Assembly: GCA_946803715.1 (NCBI GenBank)
Contig: CAMPET010000360.1
Span: forward strand, 4,850 to 59,402
Reading direction: 5' to 3'
DNA length: 54,553 nucleotides
From: Beroe ovata
Lineage: Eukaryota > Ctenophora > Nuda > Beroida > Beroidae
The first letter of the stretch is position 1, and each line of letters begins with the position of its first letter. Below the pieces are notes generated by a model. That model ran no database searches. It was given only the letters and a program-made list of their open reading frames with translations, and was not told the origin of the DNA. The translations under genes were made by a program, and so were the position numbers. Positions 22,118 through 32,793 of this stretch are shown here, piece after piece.

Positions 22118-24270
22118 TTCGAAGTCACATGACGAACAGCTCCTCAGAGGAGCGAGATACGTCCAAAATTCGATCGGAAATCGATTCAGCGTCCAAAAAT
22201 ACTTAGGAATCCATGGTATTTGCTTGAAATTTGGACAAAAATTTTGCTTCGAATTTCTGGTACAAGTATCTGTAGAAAATGAAGTGAACGACTCCACACT
22301 TTTATACTTCATTTTTGAAGGTTGCTAATGGAATCTTTACCGGCACTTACGACACTAATTTTTCACCAAATCGTCTCTCCTACTCTCACACTACAAGTAT
22401 CCACCCTTTTGACGATCATGCTCAGTTCATACTTGCAGTGAAACCACGCCCAAATGATGATTTCTCTCCCCTGGGAAGCAAACACTATAAAAACACGAAA
22501 ATCAATGGGACACACAAATGGGCCAAAATTATTTTTGCACGTGACATACTGAAATATAGTGTTTCTGGCCTATTTTTTGACGTAGAATTCGAATCTGAAA
22601 GAATTAGAGAGCTAGCTGATTGGGAAATTTGGGAAAAATCGTATTTCTTCTTGGTCATGAGGTTCTGAGTCACATGATATACAGCTCCTCAGGGAAGCGA
22701 GATAGGTCCGAAATTCGATCGAGAATCGATTCAGCGTCCAAAAATACATAGGAATCCATGGTATTTGCTTGAATGTGGGACAAAAAGTTTTCCTCGATTT
22801 TCTGACCAGAGAATCGATAGAATATAGTGAATGACTCCACACTTTTATACGTCATTTTTGAAGGTCTCTAATGAAGTCTTAACCGGCGCTTACGACACTA
22901 ATTTTCCACCAAATCATCTCTCCTACTATCACACTACAAGTATCGACCCTTTTAACGATCATGTTGATTTTATACAAGCGGTGAAACCACGCCCAAATGA
23001 CGATTTCTCTCCCTTGGGAAGCATTCACTACAAAAACACGAAAATCAATGGGACACGCAAATAGGCCAAAATTATTTCTGCACGTGACATGCTGATATAT
23101 AGTGTTTCTGGCCTAATTTTTGACGTAGAATTCGAATCTGAAAGAATTAGAGAGCTAACTGATTGGTAAATTGGGGAAAATTCTAATTTCTTCTCGGTCA
23201 TGAGGTTCTGAGTCACATCATATACAGCTCCTCAGGGAAGCGAGATAGGTTCAAAATTCGATCGGGAATCGATTCAGCGTCCAAAAATACATAGGAATCC
23301 ATGGTATTTGCTTGCATGTGGGACAAAAAGTTTACCTCGATTTTCTGACCAGAGTATCGATAGAAAATGAAGTGAATGACTCCACACTTTTATACGTCAT
23401 TTTTGAAGGTCTCTAATGAAGTCTTAACTGGCGCTTACGACACTAATTTTCCACCAAATCATCTCTCCTACTATCAAACTACAAGTATCGACTATTTTGA
23501 CGATCATGCTCAGTTCATACTTGCCGTGAAACCACGCCCAAATGACGATTTCTCTCCCCTGGGAAGCATTCACTACAAAAACACGAAAATCAATGGGACA
23601 CACAAATAGGCCAAAAACATTTTGCACGTGACATACTGAAAAATGGTGTTTCTGGCCTATTTTNCGAGCTAGCTCATCGTGAAAATGGGGAAAATTCTAC
23701 TTCCTTCTCAGAAATGATGTTCGAAGTCACATGGCGGACAGCTCATCAGGGAAGCGAGATAGGGCCGAAATTCGATCGGGAATCGATTCAGCGTCCAAAA
23801 ATACATAGGAATCCATGGTATTTGCTTGCATGTGGGACAAAAAGTTTTCCTCGTATTCTGACCAGAGTATCGATAGAAAATGAAGTGAATGACTCCACAC
23901 TTTTATACGTCATTTTTGAAGGTCTCTAATGAAGTCTTAACCGGCGCTTACGACACTAATTTTCCACCAAATCATTTCTCCTACTCTCACACTACAAATC
24001 TCAACCCTCGTTACGATAATGTTGAGTCCACACTTGCCGTGAAACCACGCCCAAATGACGAATTCTCTCCCCTGGGAAGCATTCACTACAAAAACTCGAA
24101 ACTCAATGGGACACACAAATAGGCCAAAAAAATTTTTTGCACGTGACACACCGAAAAATAGTGTTTCTGGCCTATTTTTTGACACAGAATTCGAATCTGA
24201 AAGAATTAGAGAGCTAGCTGGTTGGGAAATTGTGGAAAATTCTAATTTCTTCTCGGTCATGAGGTTATCG
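22118..24270 (+). repeat. ~545-bp satellite array, right part (about 4 monomers)
   Basis: Monomer anchors lie at 22118, 22663, 23206 and 23720, with a gap N at 23664 that shortens one unit. Three monomers have a variant form (TCACATGATATACAGCTCCTC in place of the GGCGGACAGCTCATC form at 23720), so at least two subfamilies are mixed. Same family as 19380-21211. Confidence 0.9.
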
Positions 24271-24985
24271 AGGGCCCCTTCCGGGAGAAAATGTCTGGCT
24301 ACGTTCCAGGCTTGAAATAGTCGAGTGGTACCTAAGCGTTGACTATTGACTGCAAGTGAGAAACTAGGCGATGAATATCAAAGAAACTAAATCAATTGAA
24401 TAAATTATAAAACAATAAAAATGGAAATTGGTTAGAAAATAATTAGCACAGATTTCATCATTCAATCAACAACATTCGGTTACCATAAATTCAAACCCAA
24501 TCCCAAATTAAATAAGGTCGTCGAAAGCCCTCACTATGAAATTCCGTTTCTATGATAGGTTTCCTGAATTGCACAACTTTGAGTATCCACAAGTCATGAA
24601 ATCAGTAACTGTGGACACATAGCATGCATCAAATACTACGACTTAATTCAAACACCATGAGTATAAACAAGAGAATGCGGCGTTCAACACCTAGATACCT
24701 GCTGAACCGACCAAACATGTAATTACAAACATCGGTTCTTTACGTTTCCCAAATAAACAAAAACTCTTCTAGTCCCCAAACAGTTGTAACAACATTCAAT
24801 TCATGAATTCAGTCAGATAATTTGATATTTATACGAGTACAGTGAACAAAGTACAAAAAGCAACACTGCAAAATCACTGTATCATGGATTGAAGTTGTTA
24901 TTTGGACTAACTGTGGCTGAACGGAGACGCTTATTGGCTAGATTTTCTCCTTCACATGGAAAGCAGCGCTCTGATTGGTTGATTC
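24271..24985. other. 3' flank of RRAGA, no gene seen
   Basis: AT-rich single-copy-looking sequence between the satellite and the RRAGA stop codon. It probably includes the RRAGA 3' UTR. Confidence 0.5.
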
Positions 24986-26796
24986 TCACATGGCCCCGGA
25001 TTGGTCAGCGTCTTTGAAATGTCTTTTAGCGTTGTTGATGTTGAGTTGTACTGCTGCCCCGCATACCTTACAAAAGAAAGCTATCATAACTGATAATTCA
25101 TAGGAGTTCCTTAACTTTACCATCTTAACCAATCAATCTTTTCCTTAAACGAATGAAATTTATGCTTCTCAAATAAGGCAGAGTTATACAGGGATCAGTG
25201 GAGTCAGTACCTGTGGATCGCTCATTACAACCATAATGTACATGTTCGTTGTGAAAAGCTCTATATACGCGGCAAAACTGCTATTTCTGACCTAAGAGGA
25301 GGGGATGATCAGTGATCACGCCACAGAGGACGGGAAAGATGGGACATGAAAGTTAGTTTCAAGATTCTCTGCCACTCTACCTCGATAGAGCGGAAGAAGC
25401 TCTGCATTTTGTTACAACTCAGTTTGAACTGTTTGATTATGTTGCTGATCTTTTCAAATCTCTGACCATCTCGGTGTTGCTTTCTCATGTGATGAGCAAC
25501 AACCAGGAAGGTTGCTTTCTCGAACAACAACACCTGAACGCCGTTATATGATGAAAATTTCGTGTTCTGAAAAGAAAGAAAATAAAGTCTCCCCTTTCTT
25601 GACCCAATTCAGAAGGTACCTCGTCAGCGTTGATGTGATCAGCAAATTTCTTCAGTTTCAGGTTGAGATCGTTTACATTGGGGATGAGCAGTGACATAAT
25701 GCGACTCCACGCATTGTACAGTGTCTCATCCCAAATAGACGTCGCGTAGCAGGAAATCTGTGGATATCATGGATAACAAATATCTAAGTCAAGCTTGAGA
25801 CTCCAGTTTCAACTTGGAAAACATCAAATGGTAGACAATATGTGGTGGAAGTGCCCTAGAGTGATTCGTTAACCTTTAGTGGTTTAGAAAGATGTTCGAG
25901 TTCCTCTTTCCGGCTTTGGAAAAGCATTTCACGCTGTGTTTTGGGGATGAGATCCATCTTGTGGACCAGACAAAATATCTGAAACCGGTTTAATCAGGTC
26001 GAATGAAACTGTTCTTGTCTCCAGCTAAAAATCACAAATTTGGAGAGAGTAGTAAAATCGGTTACAAACCATGGCATCAGGACTGTACTTCATGATGCCA
26101 GTCTCAATACAGGACTGATACTTCTCTATGTCTTTCTGGACATCGCTACTCTGCACGTCGAACACGAATATCAGTACCTGCAACAGATCACTCAATGACA
26201 TGCTCACTGAATTCTTCTAGTCAGGAGAAACACCCTTGAGTAGAACTTTTCTGTGGTTACGTGAGTAGTAGTTGCCACAAAATTCTCACTTCAACGTTAG
26301 AGAACATCTGATCCTTCTGTTGAGTGAAATACTGTTCCATGAATGCATCCTGACCACCACAATCCCACAGGTTGAGGACTAGGTTGTTCAGGAACCTGTG
26401 TGGAAATGGGTGCAATATTGAAACTGGAGATAGCAACGTGCACAAAGTTTATTTTCCGAATATTCCATCGAAAAGTCGCACGTGCTACATGTGAAGTACC
26501 ACATGCTACACGACACACGTGTATCTACCTCACGTTAGACTGCTCGACATCCATTGTGGCTCCAAGACGTCTAGTGTCTCTAGCTATGTAGTTGGCAAAT
26601 ATAATACTTCGCATACTAGTTTTCCCTGAAAAATGAAGTTTTATCGACGATTCAATCCAATGTAGGCTGTAGATGATCAGACAAATGTCGGATATCATGA
26701 CAAGGTATGAACGGGACCTGCTTCACTTCGTCCCATGAGGAGAACCTTTTTGTGCTCCGCGTTACGGGCTGAACTGTGAAAACCGCGTCGCTTCAT
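24986..26796 (-). CDS. RRAGA: Rag GTPase A/B (mTORC1 amino-acid signalling)
   Basis: Nine exons: 26718-26796, 26529-26625, 26290-26395, 26070-26177, 25874-25978, 25620-25757, 25381-25533, 25211-25291 and 24986-25066. They total 948 nt and encode 315 aa; human RagA is 313 aa. The P-loop GRSEAGKTS (residues 22-30), the switch II region [15 protein letters not shown] and the HKMDL guanine-specificity motif are intact. The C-terminal roadblock part includes [17 protein letters not shown]. RagA/B pairs with RagC/D on the lysosome and recruits mTORC1 when amino acids are present. An acceptor-like ACTAG ends 5 nt before the ATG. Confidence 0.95.
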
Positions 26797-26825
26797 ATCC
26801 CCTAGTACTACTGCAGTTGATGAAT
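26797..26825 (-). promoter_or_regulatory. Acceptor-like site before the RRAGA ATG
   Basis: On the minus strand, CATCAACTGCAGTAGTACTAG ends 5 nt (GGGAT) before ATG 26796. The pyrimidine tract is poor. Confidence 0.4.
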
Positions 26826-27445
26826 GGTGAGCAGAGATATGATGAGGAATGGACATCATTGCACTGGATTTTGTCGAGCAGCAAATACTTGAGAGAGAGA
26901 GAGAGAGAGAGAGAACGGTGAATAGTAAAAACTCAATGAATGCTCATTGATGCACTTACAAATTTACAATTGAATCTACTAACTAAAAAACTATAGTCCT
27001 TACAATTACCTTTTGGTATCAAATTATAAGACGCTAAAACCATAATTATTAAAAATCAATTTCTAAAAATCATTAGGATGAATACGGTAATGAATATCAA
27101 AATTACTTAAAATCATCATCAATCAATCTTAGTCTTATTTCGTTATTAGAGAATAAATACAGTAAAAAATATCAATACAGGGCAATATAATAGTAATATG
27201 AGTGTGGAAATATAATGTGTATCAAATAACTTAAAACGTCTTCTGAAAATTTTTATAAAGGTTACTTATGGAAGCAATAATGACAAGAACTAGTTTTCCA
27301 ACTCGGGTTTCATGGTACTGATAGAACCAATCATCAGGGCTAACCAGTATGAATGTACATGGTGTAATGATCAACTCTCCAATGCTCCTTCGAACGAAGT
27401 CGAGCACTGTTTTGCGAAATTCTTCCGAAAATTCTGATATAAAAG
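26797..27445. other. GK5a-RRAGA intergenic region with (GA)12
   Basis: This 649-bp AT-rich spacer is the RRAGA upstream region and GK5a 3' flank. A GA microsatellite lies at 26891-26914, about 95 bp upstream of the RRAGA start. No gene is seen. Confidence 0.6.
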
Positions 27446-28978
27446 TTACTTAGAATTATGGCACGAAAGCAGTTTCCACTTGTCATACTTCAACGAAATG
27501 TCATCTGTCTGGTGGCTTTGTATCTTCTCAAATGTAACCATTGACTTATCAATATCATGGAGTGAATCCCACCAACCTAAACCAATCCCTGCTATGAAAA
27601 ATGCGCCCATGAGAGTGCCATTGGCAAAACTGGGTCTGAGGAGTTCGCTCTTTGTGAGAGTCGATAGGTTTTCGACAATGAAATTGGAGGCAGATGCACC
27701 TCCGTCGATAATTATCTTGGAAGGAGCATGGCAAAAAGAATTGATTTGATCCAATAGTTCTTTACACTTGAATACATGAGCCTCCAAAACAGTCTTCACA
27801 ATGATAGCATCAGACAACTCTCTCGAGTCTCCATGTTCTACAAAAACATGACGGTGGATATCATCATGAGTGTCGTTGTCAGTTTTCACAAAAAATGAAT
27901 TACCTTGAGAACTTGCCATAGATGCAATCCGGTCAATATTCTGGATCTCGTCAACCAAGTTCAATGAAACTAACCAGTCAAGATACTTTCCCTGTAATTC
28001 GTGTGTCATCGCTTCGGCCATGTAACACACTTCTTGACCTTTGAGTTTCCATGCTACCTGTGGAAACACTGGCTTTACAGATGGATGTGAGTGGTGTCCA
28101 GTAATAATATCACAGGATAAGCAGGTGCCCATCGTGAGCTTCATATCGCCTTCCTTGAACAGCAGATTGCCTATGAGGGACGCTTGTTGGTCTCCAATGA
28201 CACAGAGAATTGGGACCGAAAACCCTAGATCGAGGGAGGAGCTCACTGTTCCAAAGTTTGCATTACAATCTCTTACAGGTGGAAGGGCATTGATCGGATT
28301 ATCAAAAATCCAGTTCATGTAGGGACACCACTTTCTACTCCACATATCAAAAATACCGGTTGCAGCAGCATTTGTGTAATCGGTTGCAAATGTGTGGCCA
28401 GTTGTCAATTTGTAAATCAACCAAGCATCCATCGTTCCAACACACAAGTTTTTCTCGGCATAGAGCGTGGAAGCACCCGAGATATTTTGCATAACCCACT
28501 TCAATCGCATCTGCATATTACTTGCCCTCACTTTAAACTGAGATGCGCATTTGAGATGAGTTGACTTTAACAACTTACTGCAAATCCCAAGGACTTTGCG
28601 TCCAAACTTGATAAGACGGGAACCATTCCAATTATTGCACATTTCAGCAACCCTCTCATCACCCCAAGTGATAAGATTGTGCAGATATTTCCCTGTAACT
28701 TTGTCCCAAGATGTAAAAGTAGACCGTTGTGTTGTGATTCCAAGCGCAACCACTTGGTATTTGGAGGCATCATTGCAAGTTTTCTTTAATAATCTCAGAA
28801 CATTTTGCCAGAGCTTATCTTGTTCAATCTCCTGATATCCTGGCTTGATTGACAATATCTCAATGGGGCATGAATTCAAGGCAATGATAACTCCTCGCCG
28901 AGTGATTGCAGCTGACTTGACATTGGTAGTACCAATATCAAGTGTTAGGATCACATCCTCCCTACAGTCGTTTACCAT
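27446..28978 (-). CDS. Intronless GK5-like FGGY sugar kinase, diverged copy a
   Basis: A single open frame of 510 aa; human GK5 is about 529 aa. The N-terminal phosphate loop LDIGTTN (13-19), the GK5-like segment ITTQRSTFTSWDKVTG and the catalytic-base loop IGDQQAS (Asp263) are present. The second phosphate motif reads MGTCLSC where copy b has LGTGVAC, so a usually invariant Gly is Cys286. The C-terminal FGGY signature around residues 390-420 is replaced by an unrelated charged stretch, although DGGASASNFIVEN remains. It may be a pseudokinase or a kinase with changed specificity. All neighbouring genes have many introns, so this copy probably arose by retroposition. An AATTCAG acceptor-like site ends 5 nt before the ATG. 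Confidence 0.8.
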   Translation of the reverse strand: MVNDCREDVILTLDIGTTNVKSAAITRRGVIIALNSCPIEILSIKPGYQEIEQDKLWQNVLRLLKKTCNDASKYQVVALGITTQRSTFTSWDKVTGKYLHNLITWGDERVAEMCNNWNGSRLIKFGRKVLGICSKLLKSTHLKCASQFKVRASNMQMRLKWVMQNISGASTLYAEKNLCVGTMDAWLIYKLTTGHTFATDYTNAAATGIFDMWSRKWCPYMNWIFDNPINALPPVRDCNANFGTVSSSLDLGFSVPILCVIGDQQASLIGNLLFKEGDMKLTMGTCLSCDIITGHHSHPSVKPVFPQVAWKLKGQEVCYMAEAMTHELQGKYLDWLVSLNLVDEIQNIDRIASMASSQGNSFFVKTDNDTHDDIHRHVFVEHGDSRELSDAIIVKTVLEAHVFKCKELLDQINSFCHAPSKIIIDGGASASNFIVENLSTLTKSELLRPSFANGTLMGAFFIAGIGLGWWDSLHDIDKSMVTFEKIQSHQTDDISLKYDKWKLLSCHNSK

Positions 28979-29005
28979 TTACCCTGAATTGCAGAAGTCG
29001 ATTTC
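28979..29005 (-). promoter_or_regulatory. Acceptor-like site before the GK5a ATG
   Basis: On the minus strand, ACTTCTGCAATTCAG ends 5 nt (GGTAA) before ATG 28978 of an intronless gene. Confidence 0.55.
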
Positions 29006-29860
29006 TCATAACATTTCAAACTTATTATAAACATATTACACCATGAGCAATGAACAATTTTGAGGTTACTCAAGTGAGCCTATAATGCAATAACTGCTGG
29101 CTAGAATGTTTTCATAAAGTTTGGCATGCATGCGAATTGCGAATGTTTGCCTATGGTTCTGGTCCCCAAATATTTTCCAACATGTTAGCATGCAAATATT
29201 CAAACAAAAGAATTTAATTTGAATAGAAAAAGTGCATCATATTTACAATTAACCAAGTAGAATGAGTGTTGAATAAGGTTATTCAAAACTGCAATTTGTT
29301 ATTATTGTATCATAAATCTTGACAAAATGAACTGTATATACACACATTACATTCCAATATAACATTCAAAAGACGATTTCAAACTGAATTTAATAATTAC
29401 TTATTTGCTCCTATTAAAATGTCTAGTTTAGAAAATACAGAATAAGAAGTTGATATAAATATAAAAGTTAAAACAAATGCACATACACACATGATGGTTT
29501 TCAACCTTCCAAAATCTAATTTACATCACAAGAAGATAAAACTCAACAGGAAGGACCAACCATGCAATATGATAAGCGCTAGATTCTAGAACCATGCAAT
29601 AATTATAAGCTGTCGTACATAAGCTGTCGTACATTGAGGGTGAGGGGCTTCAAAAAGATGATTCGCTACCAGAGAAGGGTGGAATGGTTTTGCACAGGAT
29701 TAGAATGACAACTAGTGCTTCAACCGAGTTTCATAAATAATTTAGTTATATATCTAGGTTTAACAATGAGTCTAGGTTTAACAATTAGTCAAACTTGTTA
29801 GGTAATGTACATAAAACTTGTTCACCTATGTTTCTGAATAACACTAAAGATTCAATTGAA
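28979..29860. other. Spacer between the two GK5-like genes
   Basis: 882 bp of strongly AT-rich sequence without recognisable genes. It contains a small direct repeat, AAGCTGTCGTACAT, twice near 29610-29633, and ATCTAGGTTTAACAA-like motifs near 29753. Confidence 0.5.
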
Positions 29861-31411
29861 TTATAAACGACTGGCCCAATCCACACATTTTCTAGCATTC
29901 AATATCCAGTGAAAGTAATTTTCTTCCATTTGATCATTACACTCATCATTCAGATAGAAGAAATCAGTGGTCACTACATTAACTGAAGATTTAATGTCAT
30001 CCATTGATTTATATAAACCAGACCCAATCCCAGCCATGAAAGAAGCTCCCATCAAGCTCCCTTCAATGCAATCAGATCTTTTGATATTGACTTTACTAAG
30101 CTGAGCTATGTTTTCAGTAATGAATGAAGATTGGCTAGCACCCCCATCTACTTTAATTGTCTTTGATCTACCATAGTGTTCAAATATTTTTGAAAGAACG
30201 AATTCACTTATAAATATCTGAGACTCTAAAATAGCTCTGATAATGTTCTTAGTTTGAGTTTTCAGAGTTATTCCAAAGAGTGATGTCCCTGCAAATGGTT
30301 CTTTGAAAGGGATATCCATACCATTAAATGCTGGAATGAATGAAAGTCCGCTGATGGTTGGGACTGACCTAGCCACAAAGTCAATTTCACTTATATTTGC
30401 CAGAAGAGAAGAACTTACTGCCCAATCAACAGCTCTGCCTCCATTTGCAGCTAACAATTCAGCAACATAAAAAGGTTCATGTCCACTCAGCTTCCAACCT
30501 ATAAGTGGGTAGATGTCATGAGATGTAGGGTGTGTGTTGGGTCCAGTGTTGATGTTACAGGCAACACCTGTTCCAAGAGTGAGCTTTATTTCACCAACAT
30601 CAAAAAGCATGTTACCAAATATTGATGCTTGCTGGTCACCCATTACCCCATTTATCGGGGCAGAAAACCCAAAACCCAAACTATCATCAATATCACCAAA
30701 GTATGAATCAGAGTCCCTAACCTCAGGTAGTATATCAATTGGGCATGAAAAGAGGTAAGTCATGATACTGCACCACTGACTTTTCCATATATCAAATATA
30801 CCTGTACTACTTGCACAACTGTATTCTGTAGCCCATGTTTTACCTTTTGTTAATTTCCACATGAGCCAGGTATCCAGTGTACCAAAGCACATATTCTTAT
30901 TTTTGTGGTGATGTCTAGCATCTTTGATATTTTCCAAAACCCATCTCACTCTCATTGGGATTGCTTTCTCCTTAACACTAAATGTTGATGCACAGATCAT
31001 GTGCCGTGACTTCACAACAGATCCAATCATCCATGCAGCCCATCTCCCAGCATTGATAAGAAAACTATCATTCCACTGAGAGCAAAGCTTACTTGACCTC
31101 ATATCCATCCATGTTATGAAATTGTGGAGGTAGTCACCTGTATCTTTCCTCCATGTTATAAATGTGTTTCTCTGGACAGTGATTCCACATGTCAAAATTC
31201 TCTGACCTAAGTCTTTAGTTACCAATAAGATAAGCTTTGATATGTCTGCCCAAAGTTTGTTTGGACATAATTCAAACCACCCCTTTTTGGGTGACAAAAG
31301 TTCAATAGATTCGGAAGCAATTTGCAAAATTTTTCCCTTCCTATTGAGGACAGCAGCCCTGCAATTAGTAGTTCCAATATCAATTGCAAGTATAAGGTCT
31401 TTTTCTGCCAT
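29861..31411 (-). CDS. Intronless GK5-like FGGY sugar kinase, conserved copy b
   Basis: A single open frame. I place the start at the ATG at 31409-31411 (MAEKDLILAIDIGTTN), because the two codons before it begin with TTG. The length is 516 aa. Intact motifs, numbered from that ATG, are DIGTTN near 11, GITVQRNTFITW near 76, GDQQAS (Asp259), LGTG, FIPAFNGMDIPFKEPFAGTS (typical FGGY signature region) and DGGASQSSFITEN. The nearest family is GK5 (putative glycerol kinase 5), whose substrate is not firmly established. It lies 882 bp upstream of copy a in the same orientation. All catalytic motifs are kept, so this is the better candidate for an active enzyme. Confidence 0.85.
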   Translation of the reverse strand: MAEKDLILAIDIGTTNCRAAVLNRKGKILQIASESIELLSPKKGWFELCPNKLWADISKLILLVTKDLGQRILTCGITVQRNTFITWRKDTGDYLHNFITWMDMRSSKLCSQWNDSFLINAGRWAAWMIGSVVKSRHMICASTFSVKEKAIPMRVRWVLENIKDARHHHKNKNMCFGTLDTWLMWKLTKGKTWATEYSCASSTGIFDIWKSQWCSIMTYLFSCPIDILPEVRDSDSYFGDIDDSLGFGFSAPINGVMGDQQASIFGNMLFDVGEIKLTLGTGVACNINTGPNTHPTSHDIYPLIGWKLSGHEPFYVAELLAANGGRAVDWAVSSSLLANISEIDFVARSVPTISGLSFIPAFNGMDIPFKEPFAGTSLFGITLKTQTKNIIRAILESQIFISEFVLSKIFEHYGRSKTIKVDGGASQSSFITENIAQLSKVNIKRSDCIEGSLMGASFMAGIGSGLYKSMDDIKSSVNVVTTDFFYLNDECNDQMEENYFHWILNARKCVDWASRL

Positions 31412-31479
31412 CTTCAAATTTCTTCCATGAGAATCATCGAAGTTGACCTCGAAATAATAGTAACATTGCTATATTGAAA

Positions 31480-31695
31480 TTTTGGCAGTCTGGAGGGAGT
31501 TTGACCCTAAAAAGCAGAGGCCTCCTTCTCATTAAAAAAGCAGGCTTTGACCAAAAAAGTGGACATCATCCCCGCTTTTTTGAGATGATGTCCACTTTTA
31601 AAAGCGGACATCCGCTTTTTTTATCATTGTCTGCAATTTTGATGAAAAAGCCGACATCTGTTTTTTAGGGTCCAACCTCCTCCAGACTGCCAAAA
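31480..31695. mobile_element. MITE-like element with ~38-bp terminal inverted repeats
   Basis: The ends TTTTGGCAGTCTGGAGG and CCTCCAGACTGCCAAAA are inverted copies, and the inversion continues inward to GACCCTAAAAA / TTTTTTAGGGTC with a few mismatches. The 216-bp interior has a second perfect palindrome, GTGGACATCATC with GATGATGTCCAC. There is no ORF. It sits 69 bp upstream of the GK5b start, within its probable promoter. Confidence 0.8.
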
Positions 31696-31935
31696 ATCAA
31701 GATGCACGATCGAATTTATATGATCAATCACAATTCATTTCTGAACTATAAATCAAATCATGCTTGATAGAAGGAAGAGGATGAGAAATACCAGGAAGAG
31801 CATCAATGACATGTTTGTGACTAGAGAATGAGGATAGCTTGCACAAAGCACAGTATCTGATTCAAAACATCAGTTCAGTTTATAGCTTGCGTATTTGAAG
31901 TTGGCCAGTCGCTATGTTGCTCTCTCTCTGCGATT

Positions 31936-31961
31936 AACCCACGTGACAAGTCACGTGGGTT
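31936..31961. promoter_or_regulatory. Perfect palindrome with two CACGTG E-boxes
   Basis: AACCCACGTGAC, then AA, then GTCACGTGGGTT: two bHLH-type E-boxes in mirror arrangement. It lies about 520 bp upstream of GK5b. Function is inferred only from the motif. Confidence 0.4.
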
Positions 31962-32127
31962 TATTTGGCCAATCACAAGCGTCGCAGCGAACAGGGGAAT
32001 ACCAAAGCAGCGCACACTAGCTGCTGTTCGTTTCGTAAATCTTCGAGCACTTCAAAAATATAGAGACCAAGAGTGGAAATTTCTACTTTTCCCTTTGAAT
32101 ATGATCTTAATGAATTTTTATTTATCA

Positions 32128-32220
32128 TCGGGCAGCTGGTGCAGTGGTATGACCTGTGGTTTATCACTCCATTGAATGGTGTTCAAATCCCACTTGAATC
32201 AGCGGTCTGGCATCGCCCGA
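32128..32220 (+). ncRNA. tRNA-like sequence with pol III A and B boxes (SINE head or tRNA relic)
   Basis: TGGTGCAGTGG (32137-32147) fits the A-box consensus and GTTCAAATC (32181-32189) fits the B box, 44 bp apart as in tRNA genes. The ends TCGGGC and GCCCGA can pair. I could not fold a full cloverleaf or assign an anticodon. GC-rich repeat sequence starts within 60 bp downstream, so a tRNA-derived SINE is plausible. Confidence 0.45.
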
Positions 32221-32269
32221 CAACTCTAACTCTTATTATAGTATTATACTCTGTGATCTGGAATGTCGT

Positions 32270-32790
32270 AATGCATGTGTGCACACGTTGCGCGCGCGCT
32301 CCTTATTTACTCGGTGATCATGATCTGAAAAGTCGTAAAAAGGAGACGCGCAGCGCGCGCGGAGTATTTGGGTCACGCAGTGCACAGCGCGGAAACATCG
32401 TCAATCGTATTGGCTGTCGATGATAGCCCCTGTCGAGAATTTCATTGCGCGCGCGCCGCAAATTATTCTCGCGGAGCGGCTTGCGTCAGAATCTGAATAA
32501 GTTTGCGTGTGAGAATAAGTTTGCGCCGCGGCGCGCGCGCGAAACGAAATTCTCGACAGGGTCTATCATCGATTGACAACGCATGGCGTAGAGCGCAGAG
32601 CTGAGTATTCGTGTCTGGCAGCGCATTGTCTGGCGATGCTAGACCGCTGATGCAAGCCGCGAAGCGGCTTGCGTCTGAGAATAAGTTTGCGCCGCGCGCG
32701 GGCAAAACGAAATTCTCGACAGGGTCTATCATCGATCGACAAGCAGCGCAGGAACATAACTCTCTCTGGCGGGATTTACGTCGTGCAGAA
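32270..32790 (+). repeat. GC-rich composite repeat with partial hairpin-element ends
   Basis: It contains GTGCACACGTTGCGCGCGC, GGAGACGCGCAGCGCGCG followed by GAGTATTTGGGTCACGCAG, and two partial copies of the hairpin-element end (finishing at 32579 and 32742 in CTATCATCGATYGACAA). The same segments occur in reverse orientation at 53440-53560 and 53776-53870. The open frames here are by-products of low-complexity GC sequence. Confidence 0.7.
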
Positions 32791-32793
32791 TCC

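Noticed and set aside
19929..24122. Recurring 60-80 codon open frames in the satellite, some beginning FEVTWRTAHQGSEIG.
   Set aside because: They repeat with each monomer, occur in several frames on both strands, match no family and are often broken.
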